The translations under genes and the position numbers were made by a program. The notes under the pieces are model-generated. The model made no database searches and had not been told where the DNA came from. It saw only the letters and a list, made by a program, of their open reading frames with translations. Source: an uncultured Faecalicoccus sp. (lineage in GTDB: Bacteria > Bacillota_I > Bacilli_A > Erysipelotrichales > Erysipelotrichaceae). Taken from it: DNA of 64,000 nucleotides. Below are positions 16,441-25,852 of the stretch, piece by piece. The stretch covers positions 1 through 64,000 of the forward strand of contig CABVDD010000005.1 in assembly GCA_902497095.1 (NCBI GenBank), given 5' to 3'. Position 1 is the first letter of the stretch; the number at the start of each line of letters is the position of its first letter.

Positions 16441-18759
16441 TTATTTCAATTTTTTATCTATAAATCGGCTTAATCCAAAAACCATGGCAAAAATAATAGG
16501 TATATTAATGAGCACATACAGCTTTTGTATCCATGTCAAAGCACTTAATTCAATATAGAACCACGCCTGTAAAGATGGCACTATGCAGCAGATGACAAAG
16601 GCCACGCTCATTAAGATCACTAAGACCATTCTTAATTTTGTCATAGGTTTACAAACAGAAATTAACACACATAATGCATTACATCCGGCAAGCAATGTAC
16701 ACATGGTAGAAAATTGTGTATAGCTCAAATTTTGATGACCAAAAACATCAAAACAATAAACTCCAATGATAGCCAGCAAAATACAAAAAGCTCCTGGCAA
16801 TGCTTTAGAAAATACCGTTTTCAAAAAATGACCTTGTACACGTGTCGTATTGGGTTCCAAAGTCAATACAAAACTAGGAAGTCCTGTGGCCAAAGAAGAA
16901 ATCAAAGTCAATTGAATCGGCAAAAAAGGATAACTTTCCAATAAAAACAATGTCAAAAGTGAACATCCTAAAGAAAGTAAAGTCTTCACCAAAAATAAAG
17001 AAGCCGTTCTTTGAATATTATTGATAACACATCGTCCCTGATTCAAAATAGATGGCAGCGCCGAAAACTGATTTTCCAACAAGACCAAAGATGCAATATT
17101 TTTAGTGGCTTCAGAGCCCGATCCCATCGCAATGGAACAATCTGCTTCCTTTAATGCCATAACATCATTGACCCCATCACCAGTCATAGCTACTGTATGA
17201 CCCTGTTTCTTTAAAGCCATGATCATATCGCGCTTTTGTTCTGGCGTAACTCGACCAAATACAGAATTTTCTTTTAACGCCAAATCAATATCCTGCACTG
17301 TATTCATATCGACAGCCGCACTATTTATACCTACTTTTCGCGCAATAGCTTGTACGGTATTGGCATCATCTCCGGAAATGATCTTGATATCTACACCTTG
17401 TTTATAAAAATAAGAAAGAATCGTTTGAATATCTTTTCGTAACACATCCTGAATCAATATCAAACCTATTGGTTCATGATCTCCCATCAAAGTATGCTGC
17501 ACACTTTCTTTTGCCTTGCACAGTGTTAAAACTCGTATTCCTTGCTTAGCATATTGTTCAATCTTTTCAACAATGGATGCATCCGGCTGTTTTACGATAA
17601 ACGGATAAGCTCCTATGATATAACCTTCTTCTTCAAACAACACAGCGCTGGCCTTGCGAGAACTGGAAAAAGGTATGATCTGTTTGACCGGAACAACTTC
17701 AACAGGACAATACTCCCGAATTGCCAATGCAGTAGCATTTTCATCTTGTAAAGCTCCAAACATTTTTGAAAGGATCCCTCGAATTTCATTTTGCGAATAA
17801 TCGGAGAGAGTTTCAATACCCGTCACTTTCATACTGCCTTCTGTTATCGTTCCTGTTTTATCAAGACAAAGGGTATCAACTCTAGCCAGTGTTTCAATAC
17901 AATATAACTCTTGTACCAATACTTTTTGGTTTGCCAGACGTAAAGCTCCTATAGCCAAAGCAATGCTTGTTAATATGACAAGACCTTCAGGAATCATGCC
18001 AACAACTGCTGCCACCGTACTCAATATAGATGCATTTAAACTATATTGTGAAAGAAAAAATGATTTTAAAAATAAGAGAATTCCCGCCGGAAATAATATA
18101 ATCGTACAAAAGCGAATGATCGCATCAATGGAATCACGCAATTGCGAAGGATATTTCTTTTCTCTTTTCGCATGCTTTAAAATCGAATGAACATAAGTAT
18201 CTTCACCGACATGGATAGCTTGCATCTTGCCATGACCTGCTTCAACATAACTGCCAGAATACAAAGAATCACCTTGTTTTTTATGAATCGCATCACTTTC
18301 TCCTGTCAGTAAAGATTCATTACATTCCACTTCTCCTGATACTAGCAAACCATCTACACAAATCTGATCACCTGCCTGCAATAAGATTAGATCATTTTCC
18401 ACAATTCTCTCTACTGGAATCGATTCTATCTTGCCATCACGAAGAACATGCGCTTTTTGTTGATTCAAAAGAGCTAATGCATCCAGCTTTTTTTTAGACC
18501 GCACTTCTTGAAAAATCCCGATCAACGCATTTCCAATGACAACTCCCATAAAGAGCATATTTCTATACGATCCAGTTAAAATCACCAAAAACGCTAAAAA
18601 TACATTAATGGCATTAAACAAAGAAAAAATATTGGCCTGTAAGATCTTTTTATAAGATTTTGTACTCTGATCCTCTATTTTGTTAGATTTCGCATTTAAG
18701 ACTTGACTGGCACTTAATCCTTGTTCAACATCTGTCAATTTAATATCTTTTAAATCCAT
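16441..18759 (-). CDS. CtpE-like cation-transporting P-type ATPase
   Basis: A 772-residue P-type ATPase. Motifs: LLTGESDAIHK (actuator-domain TGES), membrane helix 4 motif VGMIPEGLVILTS, phosphorylation site CLDKTGTITEGSM, and MTGDGVNDVMALKEAD in the hinge. The PEGL helix and the VQELYCIETLARVD linker resemble mycobacterial CtpE, a calcium importer, so calcium is a reasonable guess; magnesium or another divalent cation cannot be excluded. There is no heavy-metal-binding N-terminal domain and no CPx motif. The region upstream (18760-18952) is AT-rich and probably carries its promoter. Confidence 0.88.
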   Translation of the reverse strand: MDLKDIKLTDVEQGLSASQVLNAKSNKIEDQSTKSYKKILQANIFSLFNAINVFLAFLVILTGSYRNMLFMGVVIGNALIGIFQEVRSKKKLDALALLNQQKAHVLRDGKIESIPVERIVENDLILLQAGDQICVDGLLVSGEVECNESLLTGESDAIHKKQGDSLYSGSYVEAGHGKMQAIHVGEDTYVHSILKHAKREKKYPSQLRDSIDAIIRFCTIILFPAGILLFLKSFFLSQYSLNASILSTVAAVVGMIPEGLVILTSIALAIGALRLANQKVLVQELYCIETLARVDTLCLDKTGTITEGSMKVTGIETLSDYSQNEIRGILSKMFGALQDENATALAIREYCPVEVVPVKQIIPFSSSRKASAVLFEEEGYIIGAYPFIVKQPDASIVEKIEQYAKQGIRVLTLCKAKESVQHTLMGDHEPIGLILIQDVLRKDIQTILSYFYKQGVDIKIISGDDANTVQAIARKVGINSAAVDMNTVQDIDLALKENSVFGRVTPEQKRDMIMALKKQGHTVAMTGDGVNDVMALKEADCSIAMGSGSEATKNIASLVLLENQFSALPSILNQGRCVINNIQRTASLFLVKTLLSLGCSLLTLFLLESYPFLPIQLTLISSLATGLPSFVLTLEPNTTRVQGHFLKTVFSKALPGAFCILLAIIGVYCFDVFGHQNLSYTQFSTMCTLLAGCNALCVLISVCKPMTKLRMVLVILMSVAFVICCIVPSLQAWFYIELSALTWIQKLYVLINIPIIFAMVFGLSRFIDKKLK

Positions 18760-18952
18760 AGACCTAGTATATCAAAAAATAAAGTTATACATCTTAAAGA
18801 TTTATTAATTTTATATGAAGAAAATTAAATTTCGAATTAGGGTATAAGCTTGTACATAACTCAACTTTAATCACACACTTTTTTTCAATTTTTTCTAAAA
18901 AATAGAAATCATTTATTTATATCTGATCTTTAAAAATTTGTATACAGTAACT

Positions 18953-20290
18953 TTACCATTGAATAATTTCATTTTCTTCAAAAAATCTCTTTAAAAGAAA
19001 TGCAAGAAAATAAGGGAACGTAAAAATATTCTTTTCAAATCCTACATTATTCATTGAAAGTTTAATACCATAATTTAATATTTTATTTTCTAGAATTTTA
19101 TTCAATGAAACAGCTTTTCCTCTTTTAGCCTTTACCTCTATTGGCACTATTTCATTTTTTATTCGAATCAAAAAATCTAATTCTATTGTAGAAGATTCAT
19201 TCTTATAGAAAAACAAATCTTTATAACCTTGTTTAACTAGGGATTCCGCTACTAAATTTTCAAATAACGCTCCACTATAAATATCAAAATTTCCATTCTG
19301 TACAAAATCTTTTTTCGATTCATCATCAACGGAAGCCACTAAAAATGATGTATCCCCATAATACATTCTTAAATTATTATCTATTTCATTTCCTTTTAAA
19401 GGCAATGTCAAATCCATAACGTTATATGCCAAGTTTACTATGCCAGCATCTTTAAGCCATTCTTCACATCCTCTATAATCTCTAAATCTAGCACCATGAC
19501 CTAATTTAGTAATTTGATATTTATGATTGTCTTTAGCGAGTTGAGATGTGATATGTCTATATACATTTAAAACTCGAGCAGTATCTAAACCTTCAACATA
19601 ATTTGTGATATCTTCTTCGTAATCTAAATAAATCTGTTTCTGCATCTCAAAAACTCCACTGAAATTATCTTGAGTAATGAATCTATCTACAATTGCAGGC
19701 ATCCCACCACAATAAATATATTGTTTAAACAAATCATTTAATTTATTAAATAAGATTTCTGGAAGTGGTTTTAATTCCTTCATGAATTTATAAATATACT
19801 CAATTTGATTTTCTGTATATCCTTTAGCCCATAAAAACTCTTCAAAATCTAATGAATACATCGTATAATCCGTTTTATATCCTACAGATATACTACTTAT
19901 TTTTTTATATTTAATCCCTAATAAAGATCCACTGCATATTACATCGTATTCATGTTGTTCATAAAAAAACTTTAATGATGTAGCCGCATTAGGATATTTT
20001 TGAATTTCATCAATAAATAATAGGGTTTCCCCAGGAATAAAATTAAAATCTGGATTCAACAAAGATAAAGTCATTATTATATCTTTTGGATTACTCGTAT
20101 TCTCAAAAGCTTGTATATATTCCGGATTACGAATAAAGTTTAGTTCAACTAAATTCTGATAGTTTTTTTTTGCGAATTGCCTGATCGAAGTTGTTTTACC
20201 TATTTGTCTTGCCCCTTTAATAATCAAAGGATACCTATCTTTATTATTTTTCCAATTCTCTAAAACTAAGTCTACTTTTCTTTTCAACAT
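18953..20290 (-). CDS. AAA-type ATPase with DUF4143 domain
   Basis: A 445-residue protein of the archaeal/bacterial ATPase class with an N-terminal AAA domain (Walker A IKGARQIGKTTSIRQ, Walker B LLFIDEIQKYPNA, sensor CSGSLLGI) and a C-terminal DUF4143 domain resembling a PD-(D/E)xK nuclease fold (ELDFLIRIKNEIVPIEVKAKRG, around residues 385-410). Function is unknown; such genes are common accessory genes with scattered distribution. The start at 20290 has AAGGTGAT 5-6 bases before it; a longer frame from 20374 would run through the upstream repeat array. It is flanked by AT-rich intergenic DNA, consistent with horizontal acquisition. Confidence 0.87.
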   Translation of the reverse strand: MLKRKVDLVLENWKNNKDRYPLIIKGARQIGKTTSIRQFAKKNYQNLVELNFIRNPEYIQAFENTSNPKDIIMTLSLLNPDFNFIPGETLLFIDEIQKYPNAATSLKFFYEQHEYDVICSGSLLGIKYKKISSISVGYKTDYTMYSLDFEEFLWAKGYTENQIEYIYKFMKELKPLPEILFNKLNDLFKQYIYCGGMPAIVDRFITQDNFSGVFEMQKQIYLDYEEDITNYVEGLDTARVLNVYRHITSQLAKDNHKYQITKLGHGARFRDYRGCEEWLKDAGIVNLAYNVMDLTLPLKGNEIDNNLRMYYGDTSFLVASVDDESKKDFVQNGNFDIYSGALFENLVAESLVKQGYKDLFFYKNESSTIELDFLIRIKNEIVPIEVKAKRGKAVSLNKILENKILNYGIKLSMNNVGFEKNIFTFPYFLAFLLKRFFEENEIIQW

Positions 20291-20314
20291 ATTGATCACC
20301 TTAGATACATTAAA

Positions 20315-20427
20315 CACATTTTTGGATATGTTTTCAAGGTCTATTCCCACATTTTTAGATACTTTTAAACTCATTTTTCCACATTTTTGGATATATTTTA
20401 TTCACGATTTTCCACATTTTTGAAAAA
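20315..20427. repeat. four direct repeats of a 15-bp motif with 32-33 bp period
   Basis: The motif CACATTTTTGGATAT occurs at 20315-20329, 20348-20362 (one variant: TTTAGATAC), 20380-20394 and 20413-20427 (3' end diverged). Start-to-start distances are 33, 32 and 33 bp, close to three helical turns, and each copy contains a T5 tract, so the DNA should be bent and offer stacked protein sites. The array lies directly upstream of the ATPase gene. Confidence 0.8.
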
Positions 20428-20696
20428 ATAGGATTTTTTAATAAACAGATTTAACAGATCTAGAGATAAAAATAGTAATAATGATGAATTTTTGTACATA
20501 GCAACACCCTAGGCATGAAGATAAATAATGTTCATAGAAAATTTCTTTCAAAGAAAGACGCATTAACTAAAAAAGTTTGAATACATTTACAATATATACA
20601 TTCTTTTCAGAGACAAAAAAATATTCACCATAGTAATAATATGATGAAGATTTTACTAATGTTATAGTATCTTTTCAGTTAGTACTGGTGAAATAA
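20428..20696. other. AT-rich intergenic region with no gene seen
   Basis: About 270 bases between the repeat array and the terminator of the ispD operon contain only short frames without ribosome sites. Base composition is lower in GC than the neighbouring genes. Confidence 0.6.
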
Positions 20697-20744
20697 AAAG
20701 AAGTATCTAAATACATCAAATAGTATTAAAGATACTTCTTTTAT
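20697..20744. terminator. terminator of the ispD operon
   Basis: AAGAAGTATCT and AGATACTTCTT form an 11-bp stem with A and T runs on both sides, just after the stop codon of the IspD-like paralogue on the minus strand. Confidence 0.75.
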
Positions 20745-20755
20745 CACTTTAGTTC

Positions 20756-21223
20756 TTATATCTTTTGCAATGGCGTATTTGACAATTTCTCAACCGCCAT
20801 AGCATATGAATCAATTTGTACATTTGTCTCTATGGCAAGTTGTAATGAAAACATTAACAATCGAGTATCAAATGCTTGAAGATCCTCATTATAATAAATG
20901 GCAGGATATTGACTCAGCTTTTGTAACATCAAATCTAATTTTTGGGCATCAACTATATGACTTAATCCTACAACAACGACATTCTCCTGTGAAACAGCCT
21001 TTAGTCCATTCAACAAAGCCACATACGGAGCATCTGCCATTTGTACCATCATCATCTTAGGTGATGGTTTCTGCGCAAGTTTTAAAAGCCACTCTGTGCT
21101 GCAACTTACTACAATTTGCCGACATCGATGATCTTTCTGAAAAATCTGCACAGATGCTTCCAAGTTCTCATAAGAATCCGTCTCATCCATACAATCATCA
21201 AAAATCAAAGCTGAATACTCCAT
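20756..21223 (-). CDS. degenerate IspD-like paralogue lacking the CTP-binding loop
   Basis: A 155-residue protein that begins MEYS like its neighbour IspD and can be aligned with it along its length: NLEASVQIFQKDHRCRQIVV against ILDHSLDLFLSDEDCIQIVL, CSTEWL against CSLQDM, LLNGLKAVSQENVVVV against VYNALQAVKSSVVFIH, and EDLQAFDTRLLMFSLQLA against TPQCFKTNLIKECHEMA. The N-terminal glycine-rich nucleotide loop (AAGQGxRTK...K in IspD) and the HDAARP substrate region are absent. It is therefore likely a tandem duplicate that lost catalysis. It follows ispD by 23 bases in the same operon. A structural or regulatory partner role for IspD is possible but only inferred. Confidence 0.6.
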   Translation of the reverse strand: MEYSALIFDDCMDETDSYENLEASVQIFQKDHRCRQIVVSCSTEWLLKLAQKPSPKMMMVQMADAPYVALLNGLKAVSQENVVVVGLSHIVDAQKLDLMLQKLSQYPAIYYNEDLQAFDTRLLMFSLQLAIETNVQIDSYAMAVEKLSNTPLQKI

Positions 21224-21246
21224 ACGCCATCCTCTTTTCTGTTTTT

Positions 21247-21885
21247 TTATTTAAGATCGGAAGGTACTGTTACCTTTATATTCGCCGGATCTCCTGGCAC
21301 CACTTTTACACGAGCTTGGGAATACCATTCTACAAGTTGGGTATCATCCGTTGCGATTTTATGTTCTTTTTTTGCCATCTCATGACATTCTTTGATCAGA
21401 TTGGTTTTAAAACATTGTGGTGTTTGTGCATTATACAGCAAACTGCGATCTAATGTCGATACCACATAGCCATTTTCTACGATTTTTACAGTATCTATAC
21501 TAGGTACCATCAATACGCAAGCCTCTTCTTTTTCCATTGTCTGTTTTAGATCTTTTAATTGTTCTTTTTTCAAATAAGGTCTTGCCGCATCATGAATAAA
21601 TACCACAGAAGATTTTACTGCCTGTAATGCGTTATAAACACTTTCTTGTCTTGTATCTCCACCAAGAACTAGTTCTATACGTTTGTCTTTTCTATATACC
21701 TGCATGGCATCCATATCCTGCAAAGAGCAAGTCAGAACGATTTGTATACAATCTTCATCGGATAAAAATAAATCTAAACTATGATCAAGAATAGATTTAC
21801 CATCCATTTTATATAACACTTTATTATAAGGCAGCTTTGTACGAACACCTTGTCCAGCCGCTAATAAACATACACTGTATTCCAT
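21247..21885 (-). CDS. ispD: 2-C-methyl-D-erythritol 4-phosphate cytidylyltransferase
   Basis: A 212-residue IspD, third enzyme of the non-mevalonate (MEP) isoprenoid pathway, converting MEP and CTP to CDP-methylerythritol. Motifs: LLAAGQGVRTKLPYNKVLY (CTP loop and the essential Lys), VLGGDTRQESVYNAL, FIHDAARP, and AQTPQCF. Slightly shorter than average. The next enzyme, IspE, is encoded at 47 kb. The degenerate paralogue lies immediately downstream. Confidence 0.95.
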   Translation of the reverse strand: MEYSVCLLAAGQGVRTKLPYNKVLYKMDGKSILDHSLDLFLSDEDCIQIVLTCSLQDMDAMQVYRKDKRIELVLGGDTRQESVYNALQAVKSSVVFIHDAARPYLKKEQLKDLKQTMEKEEACVLMVPSIDTVKIVENGYVVSTLDRSLLYNAQTPQCFKTNLIKECHEMAKKEHKIATDDTQLVEWYSQARVKVVPGDPANIKVTVPSDLK

Positions 21886-21916
21886 GTATTTATTATAACA
21901 GATTCATCGTATTTTT

Positions 21917-22756
21917 TTATATGGAATATGCCCATACAGACTGCATTTGTGACAAGATCGTATTAGGATCCCATGTTTGATTCGTATGTTTTTTACTATT
22001 TGGATCGATAACGGTAAATTCTCCACTTTCCATTCCCGTCACCAGTATAAAATGACCAACTTGTGTAAAATCACCCGGAAGCATACTGCATACAAGAATC
22101 TGCTTTTTTGCCAGACGATCTTGCATATCCAACAAAGAAACTTGAGCACGCTCTACTTGTACTCCATATTGGTTGGCAGCCTCTGTTAAAAATGTCCAGT
22201 CTGTTCCTGCTCCATTTACATAAAAGCCATTTTCTTGTGAATAGTTAGCTAATGCATTAGGCGTAATAGATGCATCTTGTAAAAGATAACTAAAAACCAT
22301 AGAAAGACAAGTAGGAGCACAGCCAGTTACATAAATATCGTTTTCTCCATAAGGAACATAACCCCATCTAAGATCCCATTGTAGAAGTTTGGGAATTGTA
22401 TCTAGAGATTCATCTAATTTTTCAGCTCCCTTGGTATATTCTTTTCTTTGTGGGTAAGCTTCTACAAAAGAAAGACGATCTTCATCTTTTAATAAAAAAT
22501 CTAATATATCTTGTGAATATTGATCTATATGCAAAAAAATAGGCTCATACTCTTGATTCTCTAGTGTTTTATCTTTTAACTGATCAAAAGTTTCTTGTGT
22601 AATTGATTCTGGTTTACTGACTTTTAAGATTTCTTGTGTACGGTATGTAAATAGCTTATAAACCCCAAAACCTGCAAGTCCGAAAAACAAGCATACAGGA
22701 AGAACTAATACAAGCAATCTTGCCCAATGTACTTTTCTTTTTCTTGTCTTTTTCAT
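21917..22756 (-). CDS. C39-family-like cysteine peptidase, membrane-anchored
   Basis: A 279-residue protein with a basic N-terminus (MKKTRKRKVHWARLL), one membrane helix (about 14-33) and an extracellular papain-like domain of the peptidase_C39_2 type. The catalytic Cys lies in GCAPTCLSMVFSYLL (residues about 145-160), the His in GHFILVTGM and the Asp in VIDPNSKK. Likely a surface or secreted protease; substrate unknown. It is 31 bases upstream of ispD on the same strand. Confidence 0.82.
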   Translation of the reverse strand: MKKTRKRKVHWARLLVLVLPVCLFFGLAGFGVYKLFTYRTQEILKVSKPESITQETFDQLKDKTLENQEYEPIFLHIDQYSQDILDFLLKDEDRLSFVEAYPQRKEYTKGAEKLDESLDTIPKLLQWDLRWGYVPYGENDIYVTGCAPTCLSMVFSYLLQDASITPNALANYSQENGFYVNGAGTDWTFLTEAANQYGVQVERAQVSLLDMQDRLAKKQILVCSMLPGDFTQVGHFILVTGMESGEFTVIDPNSKKHTNQTWDPNTILSQMQSVWAYSI

Positions 22757-22869
22757 AATGTGCTCATTATATCATTTCTATTTCAAAAATGCTTGTATTC
22801 CTGCCAAAAAAGAGTAATGATGAAAGTAGTAAAAAACATTAAAGAAAACTATATAGGAGGTGTTTAAAC

Positions 22870-23796
22870 ATGTTACATGAGATCAGTTTTCTTTCTTTCA
22901 ACAAGCGAGATCAAGTACAGGGATGGATTTATGTACCTGCCTGTAAGCCAAAAGGAATCGTACAGTTGATTCATGGATTTGGAGAACATTCTCGCCGTTA
23001 TCTTCATATGATTGCTCATTTTGTGGAAGATGGATACATTGTAGCTGCCGATGATCATGTAGGCCATGGAAAAACTGCCATGACCAACGATACTTGGGGC
23101 GATTGGGGCGATAGTGGTCCACATACGATGATGGAAGATGAACATACCTTCAAATCCATCGTTCAAGAAAAATATCCAAATCTTCCATATTTTTTATTTG
23201 GTCACAGCATGGGATCCTTTATCACACGTGATTTCATGGCGCAATATGGAGATGAATTAACCGGTGCTACGATTTGTGGTACTACCGGAATATTCAGAGG
23301 TGCCAAAGAAACCGCACAAAAACTAAAAGAAGCCATAGATGCCGGAAAAGGTAAAGAAAGCGATCCTTCTTTTACTGCGGATTTGATGGGTTGGATGTGT
23401 GAAAGAATTCCCGATGCCAAGTTAGGAAATGAATGGATTTGTTCAGATCCATATGTTCAACAAGACCATGCCAATGATCCATTTGATGCCTTCACCAAAC
23501 CGACAACCAATCAAGCGTTGTATGATTTCACACAAATGATGCAATGTATCAAAGGAATCGAATGGGCTAAAAAAGTTCCTGTTTGCCTACCAATTTATAA
23601 TATCGGTGGTGATCAAGATCCTGTTGGAGAATATGGAAAAGGAATCTATGAAGTAACCAACTGGTTAGTGGAAAGCGGACATCATGTTCAAACAAAAGTG
23701 TATAGTGGTTATCGTCATGAAATTCACAATTATGCGGATATTAAAAATGAAGTTGAACAAGGTATTCTTGATTTCATGAATCAATGCCTCGACTAA
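22870..23796 (+). CDS. alpha/beta hydrolase, monoacylglycerol lipase-like
   Basis: A 308-residue serine hydrolase of the monoacylglycerol lipase/lysophospholipase class. Oxyanion region LIHGFGEHSRRY, DHVGHGKT loop, nucleophile elbow FGHSMGSFI (Ser in GHSMG), acid residue in GGDQDPVG and catalytic His in SGYRHEIHNY. No signal peptide, so cytoplasmic or membrane-associated. A strong AGGAGGT precedes the start. A second gene of the same class is at 50.8-51.7 kb. Confidence 0.92.
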   Translation: MLHEISFLSFNKRDQVQGWIYVPACKPKGIVQLIHGFGEHSRRYLHMIAHFVEDGYIVAADDHVGHGKTAMTNDTWGDWGDSGPHTMMEDEHTFKSIVQEKYPNLPYFLFGHSMGSFITRDFMAQYGDELTGATICGTTGIFRGAKETAQKLKEAIDAGKGKESDPSFTADLMGWMCERIPDAKLGNEWICSDPYVQQDHANDPFDAFTKPTTNQALYDFTQMMQCIKGIEWAKKVPVCLPIYNIGGDQDPVGEYGKGIYEVTNWLVESGHHVQTKVYSGYRHEIHNYADIKNEVEQGILDFMNQCLD

Positions 23797-23840
23797 TGAT
23801 CATTCCCTTAAAAAAAACTAAATACTCTATAAAAAAATCC

Positions 23841-23898
23841 CTCTTACGTAGATTTTGATCATTGATCTTATCTACTTAAGAGGGATATTTTTTTATCG
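23841..23898. terminator. terminator between lipase and PAP2 genes
   Basis: ATCCCTCTTA...GTAGAT pairs with ATCTAC...TAAGAGGGAT, a long stem with a T-run (TATTTTTTT) afterwards. Confidence 0.8.
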
Positions 23899-23967
23899 AT
23901 AGTTTCGTTACTGTATAAAAATACAAATAAAGATCATTTCAAATCCTTATATGTACCCTTTAACTGT

Positions 23968-24492
23968 TCAAAGTCGTTTTCTTTGGTTTTTCCATAAAAT
24001 ACATCGATAGACTACCAAAGCACTTAATGTGCCTACTATCACACCACCTAAAACATCAGTTGGATAATGTACATAAAGATATAATCTTGAAAAAGCCATC
24101 AATATAGCCAAAATCAAAAATACATACCAAAACTTTTCCTTAGAAAGATAGAATACTGTTACGCAACAGAAAGCTGCAGCTGTATGCCCCGAAGGAAAGG
24201 AAGGATCTTTAGGTGGATTTATTAAAAGTTGAATCGATGGATTTTGTTCAAACGGTCTTGATACATCCAGCCAAGGTTTAAGTATTCCATTACATACAAT
24301 TAGATTTACCACCAATGCGGAAAATAGAAATACCGCTGTTTTCTTATTTCCCTTTAAAAACATCCATATGCCTATAAAGATCCATATAAGACCTAGATTT
24401 CCTATTGTTGAAATACAGATCATGATAAAATTCAAAATTGGCGTATGTATAGCCTGAATACTACCTAAGATCCAAAAATTTATCTCTGTCAT
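23968..24492 (-). CDS. PAP2-family membrane phosphatase
   Basis: A 174-residue integral membrane phosphatase with about five helices. The three PAP2 motifs are present: KPWLDVSRPF, PSGHTAAAF and SRLYLYVHYPTDVLGG, whose His and Asp form the active site. Likely dephosphorylates an undecaprenyl-pyrophosphate or phosphatidate-type lipid at the outer face of the membrane. It follows the oxidoreductase gene by 21 bases on the same strand. Confidence 0.93.
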   Translation of the reverse strand: MTEINFWILGSIQAIHTPILNFIMICISTIGNLGLIWIFIGIWMFLKGNKKTAVFLFSALVVNLIVCNGILKPWLDVSRPFEQNPSIQLLINPPKDPSFPSGHTAAAFCCVTVFYLSKEKFWYVFLILAILMAFSRLYLYVHYPTDVLGGVIVGTLSALVVYRCILWKNQRKRL

Positions 24493-24513
24493 TTGTTCTC
24501 CTGTAACACAGAT

Positions 24514-25461
24514 TTACTGATTCTTTGATTCTATGACCTTTAAAATCTGTTTTGATGCATCAAATCCCATAATATTACTTTCTATACAGCCTTTTTCAAT
24601 ACATTCAATCGCGTGTTCTACTTCTTTAGTAAAATCACTTTCCATAGATACCGTAATCTTTTCTTCCTGCCCGTTTCGAACTAATAAAGCTTGTGTATTC
24701 TTCCAAAAATTGTGACAATGGATCGATCCTTTTTCCCCATAGATATGCGCTGTGTTTTCCATTTTAGATACCCAGCTTGTTGCGATATGAGCCATTATAC
24801 CATTTTCATATAGAATATTAGCCTGAGCATGCGCTGTAAACCGATCGTTCATCTTATGATCCATCAACTGTACTTTTTGAATAGGACTCTGTGCCATGAA
24901 ATTCGCATAAGCAATGGGATATACTCCGATATCATATAGACATCCTCCACCTTCTTTTTCAAAATGCCAAGCCGGTACTTCTTTCTTTTGGATCAGTAAA
25001 TCATCTGCATCTTGTGCTTCTATCAAATGGACTTTACCAATTATGCCTTCTTGAAGTATTTTATGGATATATTGATTCAGTGGTGTAAAGACACATTTAT
25101 GAGCTTCCATCAAAAAGCATTGATTCTTTTTAGCTTCCTCAAAACATTCGATTAGATCCTTTGTACATAAAACCATAGGTTTTTCACAAATCACGTGTTT
25201 TTTATGTCTTAAACATTTTAAAATATGCTCCTTATGCAACTGATTTGGCGTACAAATATACACTACATCAATTCTATTATCTTCCAGCAATTCTTCAAAA
25301 GAGGTAAAAAAACATGGGAGTAAAAATTGATCTGCAAATTCCTGCGCTTTTTTTGAACTTCGAGAACATACAGCATACAATCTAGCATTTTTAGCATATT
25401 GAATTCCTATAGCTACTCTTTTTGCGATGGATCCTAAACCTAAAATACAAATATTTTTCAC
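24514..25461 (-). CDS. Gfo/Idh/MocA-family oxidoreductase
   Basis: A 315-residue NAD(P)-dependent dehydrogenase. The Rossmann fold begins NICILGLGSIAKRVA with the glycine motif; the family signature EKPMVLCTKDLIE, with the catalytic Lys of the EKP motif, and the later GGGCLYDIGVYPI with active-site Asp and nearby Tyr are clear. The substrate is probably a sugar or a related polyol or dihydrodiol and cannot be chosen. The region between the preceding broken HAD gene and this start has AAGGAGAT upstream of the ATG. Confidence 0.9.
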   Translation of the reverse strand: MKNICILGLGSIAKRVAIGIQYAKNARLYAVCSRSSKKAQEFADQFLLPCFFTSFEELLEDNRIDVVYICTPNQLHKEHILKCLRHKKHVICEKPMVLCTKDLIECFEEAKKNQCFLMEAHKCVFTPLNQYIHKILQEGIIGKVHLIEAQDADDLLIQKKEVPAWHFEKEGGGCLYDIGVYPIAYANFMAQSPIQKVQLMDHKMNDRFTAHAQANILYENGIMAHIATSWVSKMENTAHIYGEKGSIHCHNFWKNTQALLVRNGQEEKITVSMESDFTKEVEHAIECIEKGCIESNIMGFDASKQILKVIESKNQ

Positions 25462-25476
25462 GCTTATTATCTCCTT

Positions 25477-25852
25477 CTATAAAATTTTATATTCTTTTAA
25501 TGCATACACTATGCCATCTTGTCCAGCACTTTTCGTCACAAAATCAGCAGTATCTCTAACTATTTTCTCTGCATCTTGCATGGCAACTCCTACTTGCGTA
25601 TATTGAAGCATTTCGATATCATTTTGTCCATCTCCAAAAGACATCATTTCTGAAGCTTTAATATCATAATAAGATAACATTGCTTGAATTTCTTTAGCTT
25701 TACCACCTTTTGCGCTAATAATATCTACACCATAAGGATTCCAGCGACTGTTTCATATCTTTATTAAAGACTGTTTTCTGTATTTGATCTGGCTTTAAGA
25801 CCATTTTTTGTTTCATGCCTTCAATATAGCGAAAATCAGCTTCTTTTTCAAA
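25477..25852 (-). pseudogene. broken Cof-type HAD-superfamily phosphatase
   Basis: The intact 3' part encodes the HAD motif IV region SFGDGQNDIEMLQYTQVGVAM. Upstream, the expected RWNPYGVDIISAKGGKAKEI is in the frame of the 3' part but the residues before it (EKEADFRYIEGMKQKMVL, FNKDMKQS) are in another frame, so a single-base shift lies near 25745. A TAA interrupts the upstream frame at about 25855 and no N-terminal DxDGT motif was found. It is therefore both truncated and frameshifted. Fragments further upstream to 26040 could be more distant remnants. Confidence 0.7.

Noticed and set aside
20291..20374. Extended start of the AAA ATPase at 20374
   Set aside because: A longer frame exists but covers the repeat array and has no ribosome site; ATG 20290 has a good AAGGTGAT. 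I kept the short form but note the repeat-encoded option.
20315..20427. CRISPR array at the 32-33 bp repeats
   Set aside because: The conserved unit is only 15 bp, the intervening DNA is AT-rich and similar, and there are no cas genes.
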